DNA from: an uncultured Collinsella sp.
GTDB taxonomy: Bacteria > Actinomycetota > Coriobacteriia > Coriobacteriales > Coriobacteriaceae
DNA length: 57,975 nucleotides
Direction: 5' to 3'
NCBI GenBank assembly: GCA_900540875.1
Contig: UQHT01000016.1
Span: 1-57,975 of the forward strand
In this document: in pieces, positions 7,249 to 15,703 of the stretch
Layout: every line of letters starts with the position of its first letter
Numbering within the stretch: the first letter of the stretch is position 1
Made by a program: the position numbers and the translations under genes
The notes under the pieces: model-generated
Databases searched by the model: none
What the model saw: only the letters and a program-made list of their open reading frames with translations
Told to the model about the DNA's origin: nothing

Positions 7249-7824
7249 CTACTTCTTCTTGGAGTCCTTTTTGTCCTCCTCGGCAGCTGTGCGCTCGATA
7301 AGAGCGTTGAGCTTGTTCTCGGACATGCCTTCGGCCTGCGCGCGGTACATGTTGCGCAAGGGACGAATACGAGCGAAGTCGTAGATAAAATCACCCAGGA
7401 TGATGACATAGGACAAAACGATGCCGACCATCTGAACAGGACTGGACACCGTGCCGCCGGGAGCGAAGTAGAGCGAAGCCCAGATTGCCACGACGAGCAC
7501 CATGCCGATAGCGAGCACGGCCCACCAAATACGGCGGCGCTTGGTGTAGTCCTCATCCTGCTTGAGAAGGATATTCGACACCGTGTAGATGCGATCCTCG
7601 CGGGCGCGCTGCTTGGCCTTGCGGGCGCGCTTTTCCTCCTTGGAAAGGCCTTCCAGGTTTTCGCCCTTCTCGAGCTCTTTGCGGCGTGCCTTGGATGATG
7701 CTGGCACGACGCGGACAGAGCTCGCTGCCTGACGGGCGGGCTTAGCAGATGCGGCGGACTTGCGCGCAACCCCGGTAACTTCGTGGGATTGCGTGCGCTT
7801 GTTCGTGGCGCTACGGGTACTCAC
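7249..7824 (-). CDS. Putative two-helix membrane protein
   Basis: 191 residues of unknown function. The first roughly 95 residues are Lys/Arg/Ala-rich, hydrophilic and probably cytoplasmic (for example EEKRARKAKQRARED). Two membrane segments follow (about 99-120, WWAVLAIGMVLVVAIWASLYF, and about 130-148), then a charged tail ending in DKKDSKKK. The start is a GTG placed directly after the purC stop (TAAGTG) with AAGGAG nine bases upstream inside purC, so it is almost certainly co-translated with purC. I do not recognise a named family. The basic N-terminus might contact nucleic acid or the membrane surface. Confidence 0.75.
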   Translation of the reverse strand: MSTRSATNKRTQSHEVTGVARKSAASAKPARQAASSVRVVPASSKARRKELEKGENLEGLSKEEKRARKAKQRAREDRIYTVSNILLKQDEDYTKRRRIWWAVLAIGMVLVVAIWASLYFAPGGTVSSPVQMVGIVLSYVIILGDFIYDFARIRPLRNMYRAQAEGMSENKLNALIERTAAEEDKKDSKKK

Positions 7825-8712
7825 TTATGCGTTCTCCTTCATACTTGTGAACTGGGAGCCCGTGATAATCTGGAAGGCCTCGCGATAGCGCTCGGACGTG
7901 CCATCGATGACCTCGGCGGGCAGGTGCGGGGTCTCCCCCGTCATATCCCAGTTGGCTTTGAGCCAATTGCGGACGAATTGTTTGTCGTAGCTGGGCTGAA
8001 TCTTGCCCTCCTCGTAGCTGGCGGCAGGCCAGAAACGGCTGGAGTCGGGCGTGAGGCACTCGTCGATCAGCGTGACCTTGCCATCGATGACACCAAACTC
8101 AAACTTAGTGTCGGCGATGATGATGCCACGGGTCGCTGCATACTCGGCGGCAGCCTTGTAGATCTTGAGGGAAAGGTCGCGAATCTGCGTGGCGATGTCC
8201 TCGCCCACGATCTCGCAGCAACGCTCGAACGAGATGTTCTCGTCGTGGTCACCGATCTCGGCCTTCGTGGACGGCGTGAACAGCGGCTCGGGGAGCTTGG
8301 AGGCCTCGGTTAGACCCTCAGGCAGCTGGATGCCGCAGACGGTGCCGTTCTCGTCATAGGTCTTCTTGCCCGAACCGGTCAGATAGCCGCGGACGATGCA
8401 CTCGATAGGAATCGTCTGGGCCTTCTTGACCAGCATGGCGCGGCCTGCGAGATAGTCACGGTACTCAGCAAACTCCTCGGGGAAATCTGCCGGGTCGATG
8501 GAAACGAGATGGTTGGGGACGATGTCGGCAAACTTATCAAACCAGAATGCCGAGATGCGATTGAGCACCTCTCCCTTAAACGGAATCTCGTCGGGAAGAA
8601 TGAAGTCGAACGCAGAAATGCGGTCGGTGGCGACCATCAGCAGGTTTTCACCGGCATCGTAAATATCACGAACCTTGCCACGGGAATCCGGACGACGCTC
8701 CATCGTTGTCAC
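7825..8712 (-). CDS. purC: SAICAR synthetase (purine synthesis)
   Basis: Phosphoribosylaminoimidazole-succinocarboxamide synthase, which joins CAIR and aspartate with ATP in de novo purine synthesis. Family motifs are plain: GKVRDIYD at the N-terminus, ATDRISAFDFILPDEIP, IPIECIVRGYLTGSG, DTKFEFG and LIDECLTPDSSRFW. The open frame reaches a GTG at 8721 that sits on the ribosome site itself. GGAG is eight bases before the GTG at 8712 (295 residues), so I choose that; an ATG at 8703 is also possible. purB, another purine gene, lies 11 kb away and is not in the same operon. Confidence 0.95.
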   Translation of the reverse strand: MTTMERRPDSRGKVRDIYDAGENLLMVATDRISAFDFILPDEIPFKGEVLNRISAFWFDKFADIVPNHLVSIDPADFPEEFAEYRDYLAGRAMLVKKAQTIPIECIVRGYLTGSGKKTYDENGTVCGIQLPEGLTEASKLPEPLFTPSTKAEIGDHDENISFERCCEIVGEDIATQIRDLSLKIYKAAAEYAATRGIIIADTKFEFGVIDGKVTLIDECLTPDSSRFWPAASYEEGKIQPSYDKQFVRNWLKANWDMTGETPHLPAEVIDGTSERYREAFQIITGSQFTSMKENA

Positions 8713-8821
8713 GTGAGTCACTCCTTACCTAAATACGACAGAAATGCGGGCTCTTTCCCGCATGTTTTCGCAAACTCGGAGCGGCAGGGACGCGGCCCCT
8801 CCTTCACCGAATAGCGAAAAG

Positions 8822-10387
8822 CTAGTGCTCCATTGTAGTAGATGCCGCGTCTGCCGTGTGCTCGCGGGGCAGATGAATTGTAAAAGTCGTACCCTTTCCA
8901 AGCTCCGACTCCACGGATATGTAGCCATGGTGACGCTCGACGATCTGCTTGGTCACGGCGAGGCCAACGCCCAGGCCGCCAGCTTCGCGGGCGCGGCTGG
9001 CATCGGCGCGCCAAAAACGACCGAAGATGCGCGACAGATCGTCCTTGGCGATACCGATGCCCGTATCCGAAACCGCGATATCGACGTGCTTGCGGTCGCT
9101 GAGCACCGACACCACGACCCAACCCCCCTCGGGGGTGTAACGCATGGCGTTGCTCATGAGGTTAATAACGCATTGCGTGATCATGTCGGGATCTGCCTCG
9201 ACAACGTCATCGTGGCCCTGCGTCTCATCCGCAAAGCGCAAACGCAGGTCACGGTCGGCAAACAGGCGCTCCTGGCCATTCACAATCGAACGCACAAACG
9301 GCACCATATCCACCGGCTCCAGGTTGAGCGGCGCGGTACTGTTTTCCATGCGCGACAGGTCGAGCATCTGCTGCACCAGACGGGCCAGACGACGAGTCTC
9401 GGATGCGACTGTCTCCAGGTGTTCGTCGTCGGTGGGATACACACCGTCTTGCATGGCCTCGACCGTTGCAAGCATGGCCATGAGCGGCGTGCGCAGCTCG
9501 TGAGCAACATCAGAGGTCAGGCGCTTCTCGTGCTTCATATCCTTTTCGAGTGAGGTGGCCATCTCGTCGAAGGTCTCTCCCAGCTGATCGATCTCATCAT
9601 CGCCGCGCAAGCCCGTACGAGCGGACAGGTCTCCATCGCGAATCTGCTTGGCGGTGCTGGTAATACGATGAATCGGCTTGGTGAGCATGCGCGACATGAG
9701 CGCTCCGATAACGACCGAGATGCAGACGGCCACAACCGCGGCAAGGACCATGGCGTTAAAGGTCTTCTCTCTGAATGCTGAGTCTGCCTTGGTGAGCAGG
9801 GCATCGGAGCCAATCGCCCACAATTTGACCTGACCCACGTGCTCGCCGGAGGACGTCACGATCTCAACGTTGGCAACACTATTGGAATCGGTGGGAGCAG
9901 ACGAGACTGGGCTGTGCGATGCCTTCTTTCCGCTCGTACCGTCGGTCGTCGCCTGATTTTCGCGCACATCGGCAGTAGCGCTTGCCGAGGGCCACGAGTC
10001 GTCGTAGACGATGACGCCCTTTTTATTGACGACCTGCATGCCAAGATCGTCGGACACCAAGCTCGATGTCGCGACCGCACGCAACTCCCCCGCGGTCCAA
10101 TTGCCGTTTTCCTCATATGACGTTGCCAACTTTTCGGCTGCGGAATTGGCGATTTCGACAATATTGGAACGCGTGTAATCCGTAAAAACCGTGCCCCACA
10201 CAACGGAGACAACGCCCACCAGCACCAGTACCGTCATGAGCGATGTCAGGGCAAAAGCCAGGGCCATGCGCGAGGGATAGCTCATCGTTGGCCGTGAATC
10301 GGAACGAGGCGTGTTCCAACTAGCCTTGGAACCCGCCTCGTTCTCCTGCTTATGCTTTTGCCCGATTTCAAAGCGCGCAGGTGTCAT
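8822..10387 (-). CDS. Sensor histidine kinase
   Basis: A 521-residue membrane sensor kinase. A 40-residue cytoplasmic N-terminus leads to TM1 (about 41-65), an extracellular sensor domain (66-210), TM2 (about 211-234), HAMP (235-285), HisKA with phospho-acceptor H296 (SDVAHELRTPL), the N-box INLMSNAMRY and the G-boxes DTGIGIAKDD and GLGVGLAV. The sensor domain has a disordered Ser/Thr stretch (about 133-172) and no ligand is suggested. It starts 12 bases after the response regulator stop with AAGGAA in between, so the two are one operon. The overall plan resembles PhoR/BaeS-type kinases. Confidence 0.94.
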   Translation of the reverse strand: MTPARFEIGQKHKQENEAGSKASWNTPRSDSRPTMSYPSRMALAFALTSLMTVLVLVGVVSVVWGTVFTDYTRSNIVEIANSAAEKLATSYEENGNWTAGELRAVATSSLVSDDLGMQVVNKKGVIVYDDSWPSASATADVRENQATTDGTSGKKASHSPVSSAPTDSNSVANVEIVTSSGEHVGQVKLWAIGSDALLTKADSAFREKTFNAMVLAAVVAVCISVVIGALMSRMLTKPIHRITSTAKQIRDGDLSARTGLRGDDEIDQLGETFDEMATSLEKDMKHEKRLTSDVAHELRTPLMAMLATVEAMQDGVYPTDDEHLETVASETRRLARLVQQMLDLSRMENSTAPLNLEPVDMVPFVRSIVNGQERLFADRDLRLRFADETQGHDDVVEADPDMITQCVINLMSNAMRYTPEGGWVVVSVLSDRKHVDIAVSDTGIGIAKDDLSRIFGRFWRADASRAREAGGLGVGLAVTKQIVERHHGYISVESELGKGTTFTIHLPREHTADAASTTMEH

Positions 10388-10399
10388 ATGTGATTTCCT

Positions 10400-11122
10400 T
10401 TATTTCTCGTCCGACTTATCGGTCTTGGTCGGAGCCTCGAAGCGGTAGCCGACACCGTGGACGGTGTAAAGCCACTTGGGCTTCTTGGGGTCGTCGCCCA
10501 GCTTGGCGCGAAGGTTCTTCACGTGGCTGTCGATGGTGCGCTCGTAACCCTCAAAGTCGTAGCCGAGCACTTTCTCGACCAACTCCATGCGGTTGTAGAC
10601 GCGGCCGGGGTGACGGGCAAGCGTGGTGAGCAGCTTGAACTCGGAAGCCGTCAGGTCGACTTCCTTGCCCTCGACCAAAATCTTGTGGCCCGAGATGTCA
10701 ATGACCAGATCGCCAAAGTCGAGCACCTCGACGGCCGGCTCATCGGCCTGGTGGGCACGGCGGAACAAGGCGCGTACGCGCGCGACAAGCTCGCGCGGCG
10801 AGAACGGCTTGATCAGGTAGTCGTCGGCTCCGAGCTCGAGGCCGATAATACGGTCCTCGATCTCGCCCTTGGCCGTCAGCATAATGATGGGGACATCCGA
10901 GGTGTCGCGAATGGTGCGGCAAACGCGCTCGCCGGGAATCTTGGGGAGCATGAGGTCGAGCACAACCAGGTCGAACTGGTGCTTCTCGAACTCCTCGATT
11001 GCAGACTGGCCGTCGCCGACGCCAACAACCCAGTAGCCCTCGCGCTCGAGATAGGCAGCGACGGCGTCACGGATTGCCTTCTCGTCCTCGACCAGCAGAA
11101 TCTTTTTTGCATCTGAAGCCAT
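10400..11122 (-). CDS. OmpR-family response regulator
   Basis: A 240-residue regulator. The receiver domain has the acidic pocket VEDE, phospho-acceptor D56 (LVVLDLMLP), a Thr in MLTAKGE and a Lys in IKPFSPREL. The C-terminal winged helix has DLTASEFKLLTTLARHPGRV and RTIDSHVKNLRAKLGDDPKKP, ending VHGVGYRFE. The start MASDAKKILLVEDE at 11122 has AGGGGGG seven bases upstream; an upstream in-frame ATG at 11143 lacks this. It is the first gene of the operon with the kinase. Its targets cannot be read from the sequence. Confidence 0.95.
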   Translation of the reverse strand: MASDAKKILLVEDEKAIRDAVAAYLEREGYWVVGVGDGQSAIEEFEKHQFDLVVLDLMLPKIPGERVCRTIRDTSDVPIIMLTAKGEIEDRIIGLELGADDYLIKPFSPRELVARVRALFRRAHQADEPAVEVLDFGDLVIDISGHKILVEGKEVDLTASEFKLLTTLARHPGRVYNRMELVEKVLGYDFEGYERTIDSHVKNLRAKLGDDPKKPKWLYTVHGVGYRFEAPTKTDKSDEK

Positions 11123-11275
11123 AACACGGCCCCCCTGTCTCAATTAGCTAAGAACAAGCTCATTTTAACGCACCTGAGCCCACCGGGTATCGCATGGACG
11201 CGACAGCTCGGCGGGCGGTACTCATAGTCACAACGCGTTTATTCCCCTGTCGACGCCTTTTTAACCCCTCGGAGA

Positions 11276-12487
11276 CTAAAGAGAGAACAGGCGAGCGGTA
11301 ACCGTCTCGGGAATTCCCTGGCTGTTACGCACCGTTGCGTACGTTAAGAACGAGTTCGATTTACCCGCCGTAGCAGGATAATCGCCATACTCCAAGGCTC
11401 GGTCGGGCGACAGAAGCGAGCCGTAGGTCTTGGCCGAAGTGTCAATCAAAAAATGCGACGCCTGAACTTTAACCAGGTATTTATTTTTCCTTCCCGCAGC
11501 GCACGCGAGCGGCTCACGCGAAAGGAAGAGGTACGGCCCACCCTCGTTACCGATATAGGTGCCCATATTGCCCAGGCTACCCACACCGCTATACGTCGCC
11601 TCAATGGAGAACACGAAGGTGTCGCCCATATACACGGCCTCGAAAGGCGAAACCGACGAAGGAAGCACCAGCTGAGCTCGCTTCGTGTTGTTGCCGTCAG
11701 TCAGGTCGATCGCCGTCATACCGTAATAGACGCCCTCATCATTGTGCACGCGGGGCGAGATGGTCAGGATGCCGTCGCTCACACGCGGGGCGGATGCGAA
11801 GCGCCCCGTTGACTTCCAAATAGTCTCAGGCTTGGACTCGCTGGGCGACTGACGGTAGCAGTACGAATCGTTACTCGTCTTGCTGCCGCCGGACGAGGGC
11901 ATCTTATACCAGATGACCGACGACCCATACGCTGTGAAGAGCGGCGGATCGTAGTTTTCGCCACCGCGGTCGAGCTCGACAGCGTTGCCGGTAAGGGAGG
12001 AGCCTGCAAGGTTTTGCGCATAGAGTTTCCAAGACGCATTGGCAAAGTTCATCTCGACCCACGCGAACACGCCATCACCCGCGCGAACGTCGTAAAACGC
12101 ATAACCGGTTCCCTCAACGGGATCCTCGATAAGTGTGGTAAGCGAGCCATCGCCCAGGTTGAGCACACCAAGCGTATTGGCATGCAGGGCAGAAGCAGGC
12201 GCCATCATCGCGGCAGCATAGTCGCCATCGCAGTAGTACAGCAGCGTGCCCAGCGGCAGCGTCCACGAGGCCGCGGGCTCAAGATCGATATCGACAGCTT
12301 CGTACTCATCAGTGATCGAGACAATCTTCGAATCGTCCTTGATAACCTGTGGCTCGCCAGCGGCGTCGTCGCTGGTACCCGTTTTCTTTGAGCATCCGGC
12401 AAGCACTGTGGCAGCGCCCGCGGCAGCCCCTCCGAGCACAAAGCCGCGGCGCGATATTCCGTTCTTGATCTGGTCGGCGATACTCAT
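11276..12487 (-). CDS. Tat-type lipoprotein, possible beta-propeller
   Basis: A 403-residue secreted protein. The N-terminus (ISRRGFVLGGAAAGAATVLA then GC) combines a twin-arginine motif with a lipobox (LAGC), so export in folded form and lipid anchoring are likely. A Ser/Thr/Asp linker follows. The mature part has repeated segments of beta character with Trp/Tyr and Asp-Gly turns, suggesting a beta-propeller, but I recognise no named family. The start is the ATG at 12487, which overlaps the stop of the upstream TSCPD gene as TAATG; a longer frame into that gene is discarded. Its job is unknown. Confidence 0.75.
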   Translation of the reverse strand: MSIADQIKNGISRRGFVLGGAAAGAATVLAGCSKKTGTSDDAAGEPQVIKDDSKIVSITDEYEAVDIDLEPAASWTLPLGTLLYYCDGDYAAAMMAPASALHANTLGVLNLGDGSLTTLIEDPVEGTGYAFYDVRAGDGVFAWVEMNFANASWKLYAQNLAGSSLTGNAVELDRGGENYDPPLFTAYGSSVIWYKMPSSGGSKTSNDSYCYRQSPSESKPETIWKSTGRFASAPRVSDGILTISPRVHNDEGVYYGMTAIDLTDGNNTKRAQLVLPSSVSPFEAVYMGDTFVFSIEATYSGVGSLGNMGTYIGNEGGPYLFLSREPLACAAGRKNKYLVKVQASHFLIDTSAKTYGSLLSPDRALEYGDYPATAGKSNSFLTYATVRNSQGIPETVTARLFSL

Positions 12488-12750
12488 TAGGCGATCTCGG
12501 CGCGAGCGGCCTCGATAGCGCGCGTGAGCTGATCGGCGCAAGAAGTCTTCTTCATACCGCAGGTGTTACCGGCGAGAACCTCGATGACGCGATCGGCAGG
12601 AGCGCCCTCGACCAGCTTAGAGATAGCCTTGAGATTGCCGTTGCAGCCACCGGTAAACTCGACGCCCACCACCTTGTTGCCGTCATCAGAAAGATCAAGG
12701 TGGATATTGCGAGCGCATACGCCCTGAGGCTTGTAATCAAAACTAATCAT
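12487..12750 (-). CDS. TSCPD domain protein (TIGR03905-like)
   Basis: An 87-residue protein with GVCARNIHLDL near the start, FTGGCNGNLKAISKLVEG in the middle, and CGMKKTSCADQLTRAI containing the TSC-(P/A)-D motif. The family resembles the C-terminal TSCPD domain of B12-dependent ribonucleotide reductases but stands alone; its role is not established. Conserved cysteines (GVCA, GGCN, NTCG, TSCA) suggest metal or redox chemistry. It is coupled by a one-base overlap to the lipoprotein gene downstream. Confidence 0.85.
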   Translation of the reverse strand: MISFDYKPQGVCARNIHLDLSDDGNKVVGVEFTGGCNGNLKAISKLVEGAPADRVIEVLAGNTCGMKKTSCADQLTRAIEAARAEIA

Positions 12751-12863
12751 TGCGTTCCCCTCTCGTAAAGCAATTTCAGACGTCTATTATCCCCGTCCGA
12801 ACCGATAAAGTATCGCGGGCACCGATTCAACATTCCCCAATGCGCAAACCGGCGGCAGCAATA

Positions 12864-14663
12864 CTAGCAATCTGCTTCCCGAGCGTGGACTTTTCGTTTC
12901 TCTTGATACATGTTGTGGTCAGCGATGTGGTAAATCTCGGTCAGTGTATAACCGGGTGCCTCTGCCGTCGCGACGCCAAACGACGCACTGACTGTCAGCA
13001 CCTCATCGCTCGCAGCAGCAAGGCTGAGGCGAAGATCTTGCACTACTTCACATGCGGATTCGCGATCGGTGTGAGGGCAAATCAGCAAGAACTCGTCGCC
13101 ACCAATGCGCATAGGCACAAACTTCTCGCCTGCCGTTCGCCTCAATACAGACGCCGTACGCCGTAGCAGCTCATCGCCCATTTCGTGACCGTAGAGATCG
13201 TTGGTACGCTTGAGGAAATTGCAGTCCATCATGATCACACTCACGGGCAGGGAATCGTTCACCAGGTCGTCGCCAAGGGACTCAAGGTAATTTCTATTGC
13301 GAAGTCCCGTCAGCTTATCCTGGAAAGAAAGCTCCTCGGCGCGCTTTGTCATCGAGATGTTATGCGTCGCCACGACGACCGACTCCAGTCGACCCTGCTC
13401 ATCGCGGCGCTGCGGAACAACCTGCAGCGAATACCACGTACCTCGGCAGTCTCGTACCTCGGCATCCAAGTACGGCATGCCCTCCATACGATCCTGAAGC
13501 GTCTTTATATCTAAGAGCTCCATGACCGCCTCGCGACTTTCGGGACTCACAATGTCTCGGCAAACCGTTGCAAAAAAGTCATATGCCTCGGCGTGCTCGG
13601 CAAATATCTTCGCCACCGATGGCGACATGTTAATCCCCTCGATCTCGAGCGTGTCGAGATGCAACAGGAGGGTCGACTCATACGTGGAACTGATGGCATT
13701 GATGATGCCGAGCTGCTTGTCCTTTTCGGCCAAATTGCGACGATCGGCGACGATACGCACCAACAGCACTACAACCAAAAACACCAGGAACGCCAGCACG
13801 CCGACAGCGATAAATGAAATCCTGCCCGACATGACCTCAGATTTGGGATAGAGCGCAAACAGGCGATAGTCCTCATACGCCGCACGCACGGCATACCAGG
13901 TACTTCCCCGATATTCGACACGTGTTAAGCCTTCGTCTTTCCAATCAATTCCGCTATCGGCAAGAAGCCGGGCGAGAGCTATATCGACGGTCGAATCGTT
14001 TGAAGAAACGATTTGCGCATCGCGCATCACGAACACCGTTGGGCTCTGATGGAATGTGTTGTTCACGAGCACGTCGGCGATCGTATACGAATAATCATCG
14101 GCGGGCTCGGGCGCAAGCGATCGATACCCCAGCGCTACGCCATCACCGTACGGAACAACACACACGGCAAAGTCGACATCTCGACGCTCAACGACCGTCG
14201 AGTAGGACACCTTGGAGCCTCGATACATCGATGCGACCGACGAACAGGCAAGCTCCTCTCGCCACAGCATCAGCGGATCGCGACCGTCGATATCGTAATG
14301 AGCGGTCATATGGCCGTCGGCGTCCATGACCAACATTCCCGAAAGGTGCTCGGAATGGACGTACTCCTCGACACGATCATCGTTGACTTCAACGCGATCA
14401 GGCGGCAAGAACGTCGAAAACGACTCGAGCGCGGCATCCAAATTGTGCGTCGCCTCGGCTTTTCTTCCCTGTTCATATCGGTCATATTTTTCGCAGGCGT
14501 TTTTTAAAAACACCATGGTTTCCTGGCCAAACCCAAGCGTTTTATCGAGACAGCGATGCGTACCGACCACATATAGCAGACCCAACAAAACAGCGCTGGC
14601 CACAACGCAGATAGCCGCGGTGACTAATGCCTGTCGGCGCAAGCGGCGCTCATCATTTGTCAT
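12864..14663 (-). CDS. Membrane diguanylate cyclase (GGDEF)
   Basis: A 599-residue sensor enzyme predicted to make cyclic di-GMP. TM1 (about 11-33), an extracellular Cache-like sensor region (34-280), TM2 (about 283-304), a PAS-like region (about 320-440) and a GGDEF domain (about 446-595) follow in order. The active-site loop is an intact RIGGDEF (GGDEF at 521-525), preceded by SFQDKLTGLRNRNYL. I see no RxxD inhibitory site at the usual place. Its ATG overlaps the stop of the solute-binding gene as ATGA, so the two are made together, and the binding protein may present a ligand to this sensor. No EAL or HD-GYP phosphodiesterase is in the window. Confidence 0.92.
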   Translation of the reverse strand: MTNDERRLRRQALVTAAICVVASAVLLGLLYVVGTHRCLDKTLGFGQETMVFLKNACEKYDRYEQGRKAEATHNLDAALESFSTFLPPDRVEVNDDRVEEYVHSEHLSGMLVMDADGHMTAHYDIDGRDPLMLWREELACSSVASMYRGSKVSYSTVVERRDVDFAVCVVPYGDGVALGYRSLAPEPADDYSYTIADVLVNNTFHQSPTVFVMRDAQIVSSNDSTVDIALARLLADSGIDWKDEGLTRVEYRGSTWYAVRAAYEDYRLFALYPKSEVMSGRISFIAVGVLAFLVFLVVVLLVRIVADRRNLAEKDKQLGIINAISSTYESTLLLHLDTLEIEGINMSPSVAKIFAEHAEAYDFFATVCRDIVSPESREAVMELLDIKTLQDRMEGMPYLDAEVRDCRGTWYSLQVVPQRRDEQGRLESVVVATHNISMTKRAEELSFQDKLTGLRNRNYLESLGDDLVNDSLPVSVIMMDCNFLKRTNDLYGHEMGDELLRRTASVLRRTAGEKFVPMRIGGDEFLLICPHTDRESACEVVQDLRLSLAAASDEVLTVSASFGVATAEAPGYTLTEIYHIADHNMYQEKRKVHAREADC

Positions 14664-15532
14664 GATTCCGCTCCTTGCCTGCCTGTCGTCGCCCCTGCCT
14701 TGTACTTGCCCACAATACGCTCAATCGTGCCATCTCGATCCATCTCGAACAGCACGGTATTGAGGTTTTTGACGTACTCCCCCTCATAGCCGTCCTTAAA
14801 CGCGACGCCAAGGTCAACCGTCATAACGTTGTCGGCAAACACGCGATAAACACCGGGATACCGCGCGACGAGCCGGTCGAGCGATTGGACGTCCGCCATC
14901 CAACAGTCAACATACCCCTTGACGAGGGCGGCTTTGCAGAGTTCGGCGGAGCCATATGATTTGATATGCACGTCCGACGAGATTTCCAGATCGCCCGCAA
15001 GCAATCGGCGTTCACTCACCGAACCGGCAATCACCGCAACGGTCTTGCTTCCATCGAGAGACGCCAAACCCTTGATACCACTCGTTTTCTTGGCGGCAAC
15101 CGAGACTGTCACGGTCAGATACGGCTCAGTCCAGCAATAATCGTCTTCGCGATAATTGGGCGAATAGTCGCACCACAGACAATCGATATCGCCGTTTTTG
15201 AGCAGGCGATCACGATCATTCCAAGATATGTCAATGAATTGCGGCTTGATTCCCGCACGCTTGCAGGCCTCGCGGGCGATATCGATATCGATACCGGCGT
15301 AATCGCCCGCGATATCGGTATACACATAGGGATCGTTATCCGTAACGCCGATTTTGAGCACCGGGAGATCTTTATCGGCTTCGCTCGATGAGGTAAAGCT
15401 GCTTCGAACGGTATACGTCAGGGCAACCGCACAAACGGCAACAAGGAGTATGAGCACGGACGAGACGATGGCGCCTCGTTTGATACGTCTGGGCACACGG
15501 CTCTTTTCATCGAAACAGCAGATAAGGTTCAT
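14660..15532 (-). CDS. Membrane-anchored solute-binding protein (SBP_bac_3)
   Basis: 290 residues: a basic N-terminus, one membrane segment (about residues 20-43) and an extracellular type-3 solute-binding domain. Family landmarks are LKIGVTDNDPYVYTD, YAGIDIDIAREACKRAG, and the C-terminal GVAFKDGYEGEYVKNLN. Such domains bind polar amino acids or similar small molecules. No ABC permease or ATPase is nearby; the partner is the cyclase downstream, coupled by ATGA. A longer frame starting at 15589 would begin inside a terminator, so the ATG at 15532 is chosen, though its ribosome site is weak. Confidence 0.85.
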   Translation of the reverse strand: MNLICCFDEKSRVPRRIKRGAIVSSVLILLVAVCAVALTYTVRSSFTSSSEADKDLPVLKIGVTDNDPYVYTDIAGDYAGIDIDIAREACKRAGIKPQFIDISWNDRDRLLKNGDIDCLWCDYSPNYREDDYCWTEPYLTVTVSVAAKKTSGIKGLASLDGSKTVAVIAGSVSERRLLAGDLEISSDVHIKSYGSAELCKAALVKGYVDCWMADVQSLDRLVARYPGVYRVFADNVMTVDLGVAFKDGYEGEYVKNLNTVLFEMDRDGTIERIVGKYKAGATTGRQGAES

Positions 15533-15561
15533 TTTATTACCAGGGGGCCAGTGCAACAGCG

Positions 15562-15594
15562 AAAAAAGCGCCTTGCCCAAGACGGGCAAGGCGC
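15562..15594 (-). terminator. Terminator, probably the former purB terminator
   Basis: On the minus strand an 11-bp perfect stem (15568-15578 with 15584-15594, 5-base loop) is followed by TTTTTT. It lies just downstream of the purB-end fragment and now serves the Ig-like surface protein gene. Confidence 0.9.
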
Positions 15595-15637
15595 CAATGG
15601 TTGAAATGTATCCGTAAGCGGTCGAATTAGGTCAACC

Positions 15638-15690
15638 CTACTCGAAGCTCAGCTGCTCCAGGCGATCGAAGACCGTGTCGATGCGGGTGA
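15638..15690 (-). pseudogene. purB: Detached 3' end of purB
   Basis: The minus strand reads TRIDTVFDRLEQLSFE and then a stop. The intact gene at 19402 ends TRIDTVFDRLEQLEF. The first 40 bases (15651-15690) are identical to 19412-19451. The fragment sits between the surface-protein gene and an old terminator, as expected if it is the displaced original end of purB. Confidence 0.9.
15651..15690. repeat. 40-bp direct repeat, left copy (cassette boundary)
   Basis: Perfect 40-base direct repeat beginning AGCTGCTCCAGGCGATCGAA, also at 19412-19451 and in the same orientation. The repeats bracket 3.7 kb holding one surface-protein gene. Confidence 0.92.
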
Positions 15691-15703
15691 CGAGCGGGGT
15701 ACC

